This document shows positions 27,502 through 38,368 of a stretch of DNA of 64,000 bases, piece after piece (positions within the stretch are counted from its first letter, which is position 1; every line of letters starts with the position of its first letter). The stretch spans positions 248,001-312,000 of the forward strand of contig JACRJX010000025.1 in assembly GCA_016235595.1 (NCBI GenBank). Direction: 5' to 3'. Below the pieces are notes generated by a model. That model saw only the letters and a program-made list of their open reading frames with translations. It did no database searches and was not told the DNA's origin. The DNA is from Verrucomicrobiota bacterium (GTDB taxonomy: Bacteria; Verrucomicrobiota; Verrucomicrobiia; CAIQCK01). A program made the translations under genes and the position numbers.

Positions 27502-28263
27502 TCAGAACTGCCCGGTGTCGGGGTTGATGAGCAGGTAACCGGCAGCGCGCACAGTGCGGATGAACCTTGGCTCCTTTGGATCATCGCCGAGCTTTCTGCG
27601 CAATGCGGAAATGTGAACGTCAATCGAACGATCAAACACCTCGTAGTTGCGATCGCGAATCTCCTCCAGAAGGTGCTCGCGGGTCTTTACGCGTCCCCGA
27701 GCGCGAGCCAGGCTCGCAAGCAGATCGAACTCGACGGGTGTCAGCACGAGAGGCTTGTCGTCGAAGACGGCGGTGCGCGAGGCGCTGTTCACTCGCAGCT
27801 TGCCGACGACGAGTTCCGGCTCAACACCCTCACTTTCCCGTGGCGCTGCCATTGAAGCCCGGCGCGTGACGGCGCGCAGGCGCGCCAACAGTTCGCGCGT
27901 CGAGAAAGTCTTCGGCAGATAATCGTCGGCACCGATCTCCAACCCCACAATGCGATCGGATTCGTCGCCGCGCGCGGTGAGCATCAGCACGGGCACGCTG
28001 GACTTGTGGCGAATCTGTTTGAGCACCTCAAAACCGTCCATGCCCGGCAACATCACGTCGAGAATCACCGCCTGCCACGTTTCCGCGGTTGCTTTCTCAA
28101 CTCCCTCCGGCCCCGTGTGAACCGCCGACACGTCGTAGCCGAGTGGCTCCAGATAGGTTTTGATGAGCCGGCAAAGTTTCCGGTCGTCATCAATTACCAA
28201 CACGCGCGTGGGCGTCGCGCCGGCAGCATCACTTTTATGTGAGTCGCGATCTTGTAGCATCAT
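27502..28263 (-). CDS. OmpR/CpxR-family response regulator
   Basis: A 253-residue two-domain regulator. The receiver domain has RVLVIDDDRKL, phospho-acceptor Asp in VILDVMLPGMDGFEVL, and the conserved Lys in DYLPKTFSTREL. The C-terminal winged helix shows VLTPVEFDLLASLARARG and RSIDVHISALRRKLGDDP. GGAGAG 6 nt upstream supports the ATG at 28263 over in-frame codons to 28317. It is cotranscribed with the kinase and divergent from the exporter operon. The TTTAC-box element between them, repeated before the 31.7-kb operon, is the obvious candidate binding site. Confidence 0.94.
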   Translation of the reverse strand: MMLQDRDSHKSDAAGATPTRVLVIDDDRKLCRLIKTYLEPLGYDVSAVHTGPEGVEKATAETWQAVILDVMLPGMDGFEVLKQIRHKSSVPVLMLTARGDESDRIVGLEIGADDYLPKTFSTRELLARLRAVTRRASMAAPRESEGVEPELVVGKLRVNSASRTAVFDDKPLVLTPVEFDLLASLARARGRVKTREHLLEEIRDRNYEVFDRSIDVHISALRRKLGDDPKEPRFIRTVRAAGYLLINPDTGQF

Positions 28264-28312
28264 ATTCGACTCTCCAATTGTCATTATATCCGTTGCGATT
28301 CCAGAACGCCGT

Positions 28313-28370
28313 AACATTTACGCTTCCTTTACAATTTTCCAAGGCCGCCCACACGAAATCTTTACAGGCC
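28313..28370 (+). promoter_or_regulatory. Phased TTTAC-box element, copy 1 (response-regulator site and promoter)
   Basis: Three TTTAC boxes start at 28317, 28328 and 28361, i.e. 11 and 33 bp apart. The first 28 nt and last 15 nt of the element are identical to the copy at 31614-31671. The third box sits about 11 nt before a -10-like TAGTAA (28378-28383), the arrangement seen where an OmpR/PhoB-type activator replaces the -35 box. It lies between the regulator gene and the exporter operon. Confidence 0.7.
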
Positions 28371-28406
28371 GGACGTTTAGTAATCGGTGAAAGTGAGGAG
28401 TATATC

Positions 28407-29602
28407 GTGACGTCAATCAAGCAACGCCGATCCGGATCGTGGACCATCGGGCTGATCCTGTTGGCCGTGTCCGCGGCTGCGACAAGTTGGTATTTGCAGC
28501 GTCCGCAAAACCATAAACCACAGTATCGGACGGTGCGGGTCGTCAACGGGGACTTGACCCAGCTGGTGACTGCCTCGGGCCAACTAAACCCGGTCATCAA
28601 GGTGCTCGTCGGCAGCCAGATTTCCGGCACCATCCAGAAGCTGTTCGTGGATTACAACTCCATCGTCACGAACAATCAAGTCATCGCCCAACTGGACGCA
28701 GCGACGTATCTGGCGGCGGTGCATCAAAACGAGGGTGAACTGCACAATGCATCGGCAGCCCTCGAATTGGCGCAACTCAACGCAAAGCGGGCCAAGGAAC
28801 TTTTCGCCAAAGCGATCATGCCCGAATCCGAATACAGCTCGAATATCGTCGCCTTGCATCAAGCCGAAGCAAACGTGGAAATCAAGCAGTCGGCGCTGGA
28901 AAAATCCAAGGTGGACTTGGCGCGCTGCACGATCAGTTCGCCGGTGGACGGGATCGTCATCGCCCGCAATGTGGACGTGGGCCAGACGGTGGCAGCCAGC
29001 CTGTCCGCGCCGACGCTCTTCGAAATCGCGAACAATCTGGCGCAGATGCAAATTGACGCGTATGTGTCCGAGGCGGACATCGGTTCGGTGGAAGTGGGAC
29101 AGCTGGTCAACTTTACCGTGGATGCTTTCCCCAACCGCACGTTCCAAGGCAAGGTCGCGCAAGTGCGTAACGCGGCCACGACGGTGCAGAATGTCGTGAC
29201 CTACGATACCGTCATCGAGGTCGACAACCACGACCTGAAACTGCGGCCCGGCATGACGGCCAACGTCGCCATCATCGCCGCACAACGGCAGAACGTGCTG
29301 AAGATTTCCAACGCTGCGTTCCGCTATCGTCCGCCGGATGCGGGCAGCGCCACGCAAACACCAACGTCGGCGAAGACTGTCTTCGTTTTGCCGCCAGCCG
29401 GCGATGGCAACGGCCCAAGACGGCTGGCGGAGGTAAACGTCAAAACGGGCATCAGTGACGGTGCTGTGACGGAAGTCACCGAAGGTTTGAAGGAAGGCGA
29501 TGAGGTTGTCATCGGCATGGTCCAATCCACCTCGTCGGCGACCGTGGACATGACGCGCGCGAATAACCCCATCGCCGGCACGCCGTCCCGGCCACCGCCA
29601 AA

Positions 29603-29606
<4 letters not shown>
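28407..29606 (+). CDS. macA: HlyD/MacA-type periplasmic adaptor protein
   Basis: A 399-residue membrane-fusion protein of an ABC tripartite exporter. It has one N-terminal helix (WTIGLILLAVSAAATSWYL), a lipoyl-like half (ASGQLNPVIKVLVGSQISG), a coiled-coil hairpin (EGELHNASAALELAQLNAK), the returning lipoyl half (CTISSPVDGIVIARNVDVG), a beta-barrel with VNFTVDAFPNRTFQGKV, and a membrane-proximal domain. GAGGAG at 28395-28400 with a 6-nt spacer supports the GTG at 28407; a longer frame to 28239 runs through the promoter element. It joins the next two genes with 4-nt overlaps. No TolC gene is present here. Confidence 0.92.
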
Positions 29607-31587
<1,981 letters not shown>

Positions 31588-31613
31588 GCAGACTGCGCGA
31601 CGATGCCCGCCGC

Positions 31614-31671
31614 AACATTTACGCTTCCTTTACAATTTTCCGGGTGTGCGCACATGAAATCTTTACAGGCC
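31614..31671 (+). promoter_or_regulatory. Phased TTTAC-box element, copy 2 (promoter of secreted-protein operon)
   Basis: TTTAC boxes start at 31618, 31629 and 31662, with the same 11 and 33 bp phasing as copy 1. The first 28 and last 15 nt are identical to copy 1, while the 15 nt between them have diverged. A -10-like TTAAAT (31677-31682) follows the third box by about 10 nt. AAAGGAG at 31691 then serves the ATG at 31706. Confidence 0.7.
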
Positions 31672-31705
31672 ACGCGTTAAATAGATGTGTAAAGGAGATC
31701 CGACT

Positions 31706-33535
31706 ATGAAACGGCAAATGTTGATGATGGTTCTGGCGGGCGCGTGGCTGATGGTGTTGGGCACGGGCGGCGCGGCGGCGCAGCAAAAGATGCCCGGCTT
31801 CGCGCTGATTCCAGCTGGCAAGTTCGAGATGGGCGACCATCACGGATTCGTGGACCCGAAACACGGCGGCGATGAGACGCCGCTCCACACGGTGCGGTTG
31901 GACGCATTCTACATGGGCGTCTGCACGGTCACGACGCGCGAGTATTGCGAGTTCCTCAACTCGGCGCTGGCGTTACGCATGATCGAAGTGCGACAGGGCG
32001 GCGTGTATCTCGTCGGTGGGAAGGACTTGCTTTGCGAGACACGCGAGATGTCGCCTTACAGCCGCATTTGCTTCAGCGGCGGGAAGTTCGCCGTGCTCGA
32101 CCGGAAGGAAAACCATCCCATCGTCTGCATCCGCTGGCCGGGCGCGGCGGTCTATTGCAACTGGCTGAGCTCCCAGAAACGATTGCCGGCTTGCTACAAT
32201 ACGACGACGTGGGACTGCAACTTCAACAAGAGCGGCTTCCGGCTCCCGACGGAGGCGGAGTGGGAATACGCGGGTCGTGGGGGGCAGCAAAATCCCTACC
32301 GCAACTTTCCATGGGGCGATGAGCCGGACGCCACAAAGGCGAACTGGCCGGAGTCGAAGAATCCGTTTCGCGCCGGCCCGCTGCCGTGGACGACGCCGGT
32401 CGGTTTTTTCAACGGCCAGACGCATCGCAAAGCGGACTTCGGCTGGCCGGGCGCGCAGGAGACTTTTCAAACCTCGAACGGTGCGAATGGCTACGGCCTC
32501 TACGACATGAGCGGCAATGTCTGGCAATTCATCAACGATTGGTATGTGCGCGACTACTACGCCTACAGCCCGGCCGAGAACCCGCCCGGCCCGGCGAGCG
32601 GCAGTCTGGTGCAGGATGGCAAACCGTATCGCGGCATGCGCGGCGGCAACTGGTATAATGGCGAGAACGGCCACGGCCGTGTGTCCAACCGCAACCCGTC
32701 CTACTATCGCGGCCCGCAAGACCCGGATCATCCCTACTACCACCTCGGCTTCCGCGTCGTGCTGCCGGTCAACGCCGAAAGCCGCCCCGTGATCAAGCCG
32801 ACGCCCGTGCAACACATCGGCGGTCGCGAGGGCGGACCGGGGGGCGGTCGTCCCGGAAAAGGCGGCGGTGGTGGCAAACGGCGCTCCAGTGATCAGACCC
32901 GGTCAGATGACAATCGTCCGCCGCGAGAGGGTCAAAGTAGCGGCGGAGATGCGCGCGAACAAGGTGAACGTCCGAAACGTTCCGATGCCCAACGACCGGC
33001 TCGCTCCGGCTCGTTCATCCTGAGCAGTTCCGAGGTGGCGGATGGAGGGACGCTGCCGGCGGAGTTCACCGCTGACGGAGCCAGCGCCACGCTGCCGCTG
33101 GCATGGACCGGCGCGCCGGCTGGCACAAAGAGCTACGCACTCATCATGCACCATGAGGCGCCGGACCAGACCAAATGGTATTGGATCCTCTACAACATCC
33201 CTGCGGATGTTCAAAGCCTGCCCAAGAATGTGAAGGGCGTGGGCACATTGGGCAACAATAGCGTCAACGAACGAACCGAATACACCCCGCCACGTTCGAA
33301 GGGACCCGGCGCGAAGACCTACATTTACACCGTCTACGCGCTGTCAGCGCCGCTGCAACTCACGGTCCCGCCCGCCCAAGTCAACCGTGAGGTTCTGCTC
33401 GCGGCAATGAAGGACCGTATCCTCGCGAGTGCGGAATTGAGTGTGGTTTACACGCGCCCAGGTGATGGCGGCGGGGACGGGGGCGGCGAGCGACGCAGCC
33501 CGGGCAAGTCGGGAGATCGTCCGCAACGCAATTGA
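31706..33535 (+). CDS. Secreted fusion: FGE-sulfatase-like domain + PEBP/YbhB domain
   Basis: A 609-residue protein with signal peptide (LMMVLAGAWLMVLGTGGAAA). Residues 25-360 are a formylglycine-generating-enzyme (SUMF1)-type domain: ALIPAGKFEMGDHHG, FYMGVCTVTTREYCEFLN, FRLPTEAEWEYAGRG, GLYDMSGNVWQFINDW, MRGGNW and HLGFRVV. The two copper-binding cysteines expected just before GFR are absent (RNPSYYRGPQDPDHPYYHLG), so true FGE oxidase activity is doubtful. A Gly/Arg/Lys-rich linker follows, then a phosphatidylethanolamine-binding-protein domain near residues 445-590 (LPLAWTGAPAGTKSYALI, WILYNIPADVQ, YIYTVYALS) and a Gly/Arg-rich tail. First gene of a six-gene operon. Confidence 0.88.
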   Translation: MKRQMLMMVLAGAWLMVLGTGGAAAQQKMPGFALIPAGKFEMGDHHGFVDPKHGGDETPLHTVRLDAFYMGVCTVTTREYCEFLNSALALRMIEVRQGGVYLVGGKDLLCETREMSPYSRICFSGGKFAVLDRKENHPIVCIRWPGAAVYCNWLSSQKRLPACYNTTTWDCNFNKSGFRLPTEAEWEYAGRGGQQNPYRNFPWGDEPDATKANWPESKNPFRAGPLPWTTPVGFFNGQTHRKADFGWPGAQETFQTSNGANGYGLYDMSGNVWQFINDWYVRDYYAYSPAENPPGPASGSLVQDGKPYRGMRGGNWYNGENGHGRVSNRNPSYYRGPQDPDHPYYHLGFRVVLPVNAESRPVIKPTPVQHIGGREGGPGGGRPGKGGGGGKRRSSDQTRSDDNRPPREGQSSGGDAREQGERPKRSDAQRPARSGSFILSSSEVADGGTLPAEFTADGASATLPLAWTGAPAGTKSYALIMHHEAPDQTKWYWILYNIPADVQSLPKNVKGVGTLGNNSVNERTEYTPPRSKGPGAKTYIYTVYALSAPLQLTVPPAQVNREVLLAAMKDRILASAELSVVYTRPGDGGGDGGGERRSPGKSGDRPQRN

Positions 33536-33583
33536 AAATCTAAACTGAGTTTCTTTTAACACCAGGTCCACAGGAGAAAGATC

Positions 33584-35284
33584 ATGAACACAACGAAACA
33601 AACCATTCATAGACTGGCAAAGGGCGCGCTGTTGACATTGCTGGCAATCGGCAGCGTGGTGCATTTTGCCGGTGTCGCCTCGACGCAAGAGCAACCTGAC
33701 AATCGTCCGCCCCGCCCCGATGGCCAAGGCCGGGATCGCGAGGGCGGTGGTGGCGGAAGCGACCGTCGCGGCGGTGGTGGCGGAGGCGGTGGCAAGCGTG
33801 AGATGCCGGAGAACAAGACACCGGTTTCGCCGAATCCCGGCCAGACCGTCGGCCTCTTCCTCAACACGCCGAAGGCCTACAACGGCTACACGCTGTTCGC
33901 GCCCAAGCACAACATGCTGACCTACCTGATGAACAATGCCGGGCAAGTCTGTCATTCGTGGAAGAGCGAATACGAACCCGGTCAAACTGTTTATCTGCTG
34001 CCCAATGGCCACCTGATCCGCGCCTGCATGCTGCGGGTGCAGGGCGGCACCGGCGGCGGTGAAGGCGGGCGCATCGAGGAGTATGACTGGGATGGCAAGC
34101 TGGTCTGGGAGTTCGACCACGCCACCCGCGACTACCAGCTACATCACGACATCAAACCTCTGCCCAATGGGAACTTCCTCGCCCTGATGGTCGAGCGCAA
34201 GTCCCGTGAGCAGGCGTTGGCGGCCGGTTTTGACGAGAGCATGATGCGCGACGATTATCTGGTGCCCGACGCTGTGGTCGAGATCCAACCTATCCGGCCC
34301 AAGGGCGGCAAGATCGTATGGGAATGGCACGTCTGGGACCATCTGATCCAGGACTCCGACCGCAGCAAGCCCAACTACGGCGATCCTGCGCAGCACCCCG
34401 AGCGGATTTACGTCAACTGCAACGGCCGGGCGGTGGCCGCCTTCTGGAACCACATGAATTCGCTCGATTACAACGCGAAGCTCGACCAGATCGTTCTGAG
34501 TGTGCGCGGCTGCAACGAAATCTGGATCATTGACCACAGCACGACGACCCAGCAAGCGGCCGGTCACACAGGCGGCAAACACGGCAAAGGCGGCGACCTC
34601 ATTTACCGCTGGGGCAACCCCGCAGCCTACAAGCGCGGCACTCTCAAGGACAAACAATTGGTCCAGCAGCACGACGCGCTGTGGATTCCCGACGGTTATC
34701 CCGGCGCAGGTCACATGACGATCTTCAACAACGGCTATGACCGCGGTTGGTCGAGCGTCGAGGAAATCGTGCTGCCGATGGACGCCAGCGGCCGCTATAT
34801 CCTCGAGCCAGGCAAAGTTTACGGTCCCGCCAAGCCTGTCTGGCACTACGAGGCGAAGAATCGCACGGACTTTTTCTCGGCCGAAATCTCCGGCGCGCAT
34901 CGCCTGCCCAACGGCAACACCCTCATCTGCGGGGGCATCGTGGGCAACTTGTTCGAGGTCACACCCACGGGTGAGATGGTCTGGCAATACGTCAACGCAA
35001 TGGTCCGCGGCGGCATCCTCGCGCAAGGTGAATTGCCCGGCAAGGACATGCGCGGCCATTTGTGGAACGCCGTGTTCAAGGTCCATCGCTATGAGCCGAA
35101 TTATCCCGGCCTGGCGGGACGCGATCTGACCCCGAAAGGCGTCGTTGAACTGCCCGCTTCCATGAAAGGCAAGACCGGTCTCCATCTGATGACCGAAGCA
35201 CAACGCACCGACCAAGGCCCCGCTGGCAAAGGCAAGGGCAAGGGCAAAGGGAACCGCAATCGCGACAACCAGCGTGAGAACTAA
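33584..35284 (+). CDS. Secreted arylsulfotransferase-like (ASST family) propeller, copy 1
   Basis: A 566-residue exported protein. A signal peptide (ALLTLLAIGSVVHFAG) is followed by a Gly/Arg/Asp-rich stretch (GGGGGSDRRGGGGGGGGKRE) and then an ASST-type beta-propeller: GYTLFAPKHNMLTYLM, LVWEFDHATRDYQLHHDIKP, HDALWIPDGYPGAGHMTIFN and GAHRLPNGNTLICGG. In characterised ASSTs histidines of such loops take the sulfuryl group from phenyl sulfates; equivalence here is inferred. The C-terminus is Lys/Gly-rich (GKGKGKGKGNRNRDNQ). A CAGGAGAAAG ribosome-binding site precedes the ATG. The next gene is a paralogue 13 nt away. Confidence 0.82.
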   Translation: MNTTKQTIHRLAKGALLTLLAIGSVVHFAGVASTQEQPDNRPPRPDGQGRDREGGGGGSDRRGGGGGGGGKREMPENKTPVSPNPGQTVGLFLNTPKAYNGYTLFAPKHNMLTYLMNNAGQVCHSWKSEYEPGQTVYLLPNGHLIRACMLRVQGGTGGGEGGRIEEYDWDGKLVWEFDHATRDYQLHHDIKPLPNGNFLALMVERKSREQALAAGFDESMMRDDYLVPDAVVEIQPIRPKGGKIVWEWHVWDHLIQDSDRSKPNYGDPAQHPERIYVNCNGRAVAAFWNHMNSLDYNAKLDQIVLSVRGCNEIWIIDHSTTTQQAAGHTGGKHGKGGDLIYRWGNPAAYKRGTLKDKQLVQQHDALWIPDGYPGAGHMTIFNNGYDRGWSSVEEIVLPMDASGRYILEPGKVYGPAKPVWHYEAKNRTDFFSAEISGAHRLPNGNTLICGGIVGNLFEVTPTGEMVWQYVNAMVRGGILAQGELPGKDMRGHLWNAVFKVHRYEPNYPGLAGRDLTPKGVVELPASMKGKTGLHLMTEAQRTDQGPAGKGKGKGKGNRNRDNQREN

Positions 35285-35297
35285 AGGAGCCACCACC

Positions 35298-36926
35298 ATG
35301 AAACGCACACTGATCATTTGCGCAATGCTCGCCAGTTCGGCGTTCGCATACGAACGGCTGCAAGGGCCGACGGAACTGCTCTTCTGCAACAAGGAGAAGG
35401 CGCTCAACGGCTACACGCTCTTCGGCGTCGGCAGCCGGACGTTCCTGCTCGACATGGAGGGGCGCGTCGTTCACACGTGGGCCATCGGCACCAACCCGCA
35501 CTTGCTCGACAACGGCAACATCCTCGACGCGTCGAAGGACGACCCCAGCGGCTTCCAGGGCTTCACGGAAGTGGACTGGGACGGCAAGAAAGTCTGGGAA
35601 TACACCGAGAAGCGCGAGAACTACGCGCCGCATCACGATTGGGTGCGCATCTTCAACAAGAAGCTCAACGCGCCCACCACGCTCTACATCGCCAACAAGT
35701 CCATCTCTTACGACCAAGCCGTCGCCGCCGGTGCCGACCCGAAGAAAGCCTCGACCGAGGGCGGCCAGATGGACGCCGTCGTCGAGGTGGACATGCAGGG
35801 CAACGTCGTCTGGGAATGGTGCTTCTTCGATCACGTCGTGCAGGACCTCGACCCTTCGAAGCCCAACCACGTCGGCGCGGGCAAGACCATCGCGGACCAT
35901 CCCGGCCGCATCAACATCAACATGCCCGGCCGCCCGCTCAAGCGCGACTGGCTCCACTGCAACTCGATGGATTACAACGCCGAGTCGGGCCACATCGTCA
36001 TCAACTCCGTGCAAGGCGAACTCTACGTGGTTGACCACGACGGCACGTTCGTTGCCGGCAACCCAAAGGCGAGCATAGCCAAAGCCGCCGGGCCGGCGGG
36101 CGATTTCCTCTACCGATTCGGCGATCCCGCCCGCTACGCGCAAGGTGACCCGCCGCGCGTGCTCGAAAACTGGGACTCGGCCACCTCCGGCCACAAGCAG
36201 ATGGGCGGCGCGCACGACGTGCACTGGATCCGGCCCGGCTTGCCCGGCGCGGGGCACATCATGGTCTTCAACAACGGCCAGTATCTCTACCAGCGCACGC
36301 CAGGTTCCTCGGTTTTGGAAATCAATCCGTTCCTCGACGCGAGCGGACGCGACACCGGCAAGTATGTCAACCCGCCCGACGCCGGCTACCGTCGCGAGAC
36401 CTACGAACACGACACGCATAACCAGCCGCGGCAAATCTCGAAGCAAGTCGTCTGGAGCTACAGTTCCGTGAACAGCCATGGTTTCTTCAGCCACATCGGC
36501 TCCAGCGGTCAGCGCCTGCCGAACGGCAACGCGTTCATCTGCTCCGACACCGAGGGCCATTTCTTCGAGGTCACCGACAAGGGCGAACTCGTCTGGGAAT
36601 ACATCAACCCCGTCACGCGCGATGGCCCGGTGAAAGTGCTCGGCGACGTGCTGCCGATGACCAACTCCGCCTTCCGCGCTTTCCGTTACGCCGCCGATCA
36701 TCCCGCCTTCAAAGGCCGCGACCTGACGCCCAAAGGCACCATCTCCGAGCGCGCTGCGCAAGGCGTTGATGTCTATCCCAAGCGCGGTCCCGGCGACCGT
36801 AAGGGCAAAGGCGGTGGTGGCGACCGCCGCGGCAAGGGTGGCAAAGGTGGCAGCAAGGGCGGCCAACGCGGTGGCGGTGAGAACCGCGACAACCAACCGC
36901 AACGCGACAACCAGCAAGAGAAATGA
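35298..36926 (+). CDS. Secreted arylsulfotransferase-like (ASST family) propeller, copy 2
   Basis: A 542-residue paralogue of the preceding gene. A short signal peptide (LIICAMLASSAFA) leads directly into the propeller: NGYTLFGVGSRTFLLDMEG, WDGKKVWEYTEKRENYAPHH, AHDVHWIRPGLPGAGHIMVF and RLPNGNAFICSDTEGHFFEV. A highly basic Gly/Lys/Arg tail of about 45 residues closes it (KGKGGGGDRRGKGGKGGSKG, then GGQRGGGENRDNQ). AAAGGAG with correct spacing supports ATG 35298. Tandem duplication with divergence suggests either two substrates or a heteromeric pair. A sulfatase gene follows, so sulfate transfer and removal may be balanced in one compartment. Confidence 0.82.
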   Translation: MKRTLIICAMLASSAFAYERLQGPTELLFCNKEKALNGYTLFGVGSRTFLLDMEGRVVHTWAIGTNPHLLDNGNILDASKDDPSGFQGFTEVDWDGKKVWEYTEKRENYAPHHDWVRIFNKKLNAPTTLYIANKSISYDQAVAAGADPKKASTEGGQMDAVVEVDMQGNVVWEWCFFDHVVQDLDPSKPNHVGAGKTIADHPGRININMPGRPLKRDWLHCNSMDYNAESGHIVINSVQGELYVVDHDGTFVAGNPKASIAKAAGPAGDFLYRFGDPARYAQGDPPRVLENWDSATSGHKQMGGAHDVHWIRPGLPGAGHIMVFNNGQYLYQRTPGSSVLEINPFLDASGRDTGKYVNPPDAGYRRETYEHDTHNQPRQISKQVVWSYSSVNSHGFFSHIGSSGQRLPNGNAFICSDTEGHFFEVTDKGELVWEYINPVTRDGPVKVLGDVLPMTNSAFRAFRYAADHPAFKGRDLTPKGTISERAAQGVDVYPKRGPGDRKGKGGGGDRRGKGGKGGSKGGQRGGGENRDNQPQRDNQQEK

Positions 36927-36949
36927 CTGCGCGCAATTGGGAGGCGTGA

Positions 36950-38368
36950 ATGAATAGAATGATGTGGATCGTCACTCTGTCGGTCGCGGCGGCGCTCAGC
37001 GCACCGCTTCCGGCAGCCACGTCGCAGCGGCCCAACTTCGTGTTCATCCTCGGCGAGGGGCACGGCTGGAGCAGCACGTCGGTGCGTATGGATGACGCGG
37101 TGGCGGAGTCCAAGAGCAGTTACGCACGCACGCCGAACTTCGAGAAGCTGGCGCAGACCGGGATGCGGCTCGCGAACTTCTACGCACCGTCGCCGCGCTG
37201 CACGCCGTCGCGCGCCACGTTCTTCACCGGCAAAAGCCCGGCGCAGTTACACATGACCTTCATCAACGAAGGCAAGAGGGACGGGGATGTTCCCGCGAAC
37301 AGCCGCATGTTACCGCCGCCGAGTTCCACCGAGTTGCCTACGAGCGAGACGACTATCGCGGCATTACTCAAGCGCGCGGGCTACGCGACGGCGCACTTCG
37401 GCAAATGGCACGTGGGCCGGATTGATCCAAAGGAATACGGCTTCGACGCGAGCGACGGCCCGACCGGCAACGGCGGCCCCGACAACGTAGACAATCCCCA
37501 CCCGAAGCAACTCTTCGGCATGACCGAGCGTGGCATGGAGTTCATGACGCGGCAGGTCCGGGCCGGCAAACCGTTCTACCTCCAACTCTCGCACTACGCC
37601 TCGCGCCACGGCGGTGACGCGCGACCGGAGAGCGTTGCAACGGTCAAAGGCTGGGGCGTGGGCGCGCGCGACGCGGGCACCGCCGCCGCCGACCTCGATC
37701 TTGATACCGCATTCGGGATGGTGTTGAAGAAGCTCGACGAACTCGGCATCGCCAACAACACCTACGTCATCTTCACCACCGACCACGGCACGCCAGGAAA
37801 AAACCCGCCATTCACCGGCGGCAAAGGCACCGTCTCTGAGGGCGGCCTGCGCGTGCCGTTCATCATCCGCGGCCCGGGCATCAGGCCCGGTGCGTGCTCC
37901 CACGTGCGGACGGTCGGCGCGGATGTGTTCCCTACGATCGCCGAGCTGGCGCGCGTGAGCGGACCGTTACCCAAGGGCGTCGAGGGCGGCAGCCTCGCGT
38001 CGGTGCTTGCCAACGCCGGCAACGGCACGGTCAAGCGCCCGCGCGAGGAATACGTCGTCCATTTCCCGCACTACGACAAGGACGCCGTCGGCCCGGCCTC
38101 CGCGACCCAGCTCGGCGACTTCAAACTCATCCGCGTTTACGAAACCGGCGCACTGGAACTCTTCAACATCGCCAAGGACCCCGGCGAACGCCGCGACCTC
38201 GCTCAGCAAATGCCCGACAAGGTCAAGGAACTCGACCAGCGCCTGACCGATTACCTCACGTCGGTCAACGCCCAGATGCCAACCAAGAATCCAAACTACG
38301 ATCCGAGCAAACCGACGTCGGAGCCCAAGCGCGGCGGCAAAGGAAAGGGCGGGAAGAAGAACCAATGA
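36950..38368 (+). CDS. Secreted sulfatase (S1 family) with altered metal-site N-terminus
   Basis: A 472-residue exported sulfatase. After a signal peptide (VTLSVAAALSAPLPAA) comes RPNFVFILGEGHGWSST, where family members normally have a metal-binding Asp-Asp; here it reads Gly-Glu-Gly. The FGly motif is intact: PRCTPSRATFFTGKSP, with Cys to be converted to formylglycine. Other blocks are AHFGKWHVG, FTTDHGTPGKNPPF and GGKGTVSEGGLRVPFIIRG, and DPGERRDLAQ is typical near the end. The tail is Lys/Gly-rich (PKRGGKGKGGKKNQ). GGGAGG precedes the ATG. Activity needs a real FGE, which is not obvious in the window. The substrate is probably a sulfated glycan or aryl ester. Confidence 0.88.
   Translation: MNRMMWIVTLSVAAALSAPLPAATSQRPNFVFILGEGHGWSSTSVRMDDAVAESKSSYARTPNFEKLAQTGMRLANFYAPSPRCTPSRATFFTGKSPAQLHMTFINEGKRDGDVPANSRMLPPPSSTELPTSETTIAALLKRAGYATAHFGKWHVGRIDPKEYGFDASDGPTGNGGPDNVDNPHPKQLFGMTERGMEFMTRQVRAGKPFYLQLSHYASRHGGDARPESVATVKGWGVGARDAGTAAADLDLDTAFGMVLKKLDELGIANNTYVIFTTDHGTPGKNPPFTGGKGTVSEGGLRVPFIIRGPGIRPGACSHVRTVGADVFPTIAELARVSGPLPKGVEGGSLASVLANAGNGTVKRPREEYVVHFPHYDKDAVGPASATQLGDFKLIRVYETGALELFNIAKDPGERRDLAQQMPDKVKELDQRLTDYLTSVNAQMPTKNPNYDPSKPTSEPKRGGKGKGGKKNQ

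Noticed and set aside
37894..38364. Upstream extension of the metallophosphatase frame into the sulfatase gene
   Set aside because: The extension is an out-of-frame shadow of the sulfatase; the ATGA-coupled ATG at 38365 is the earliest credible start.
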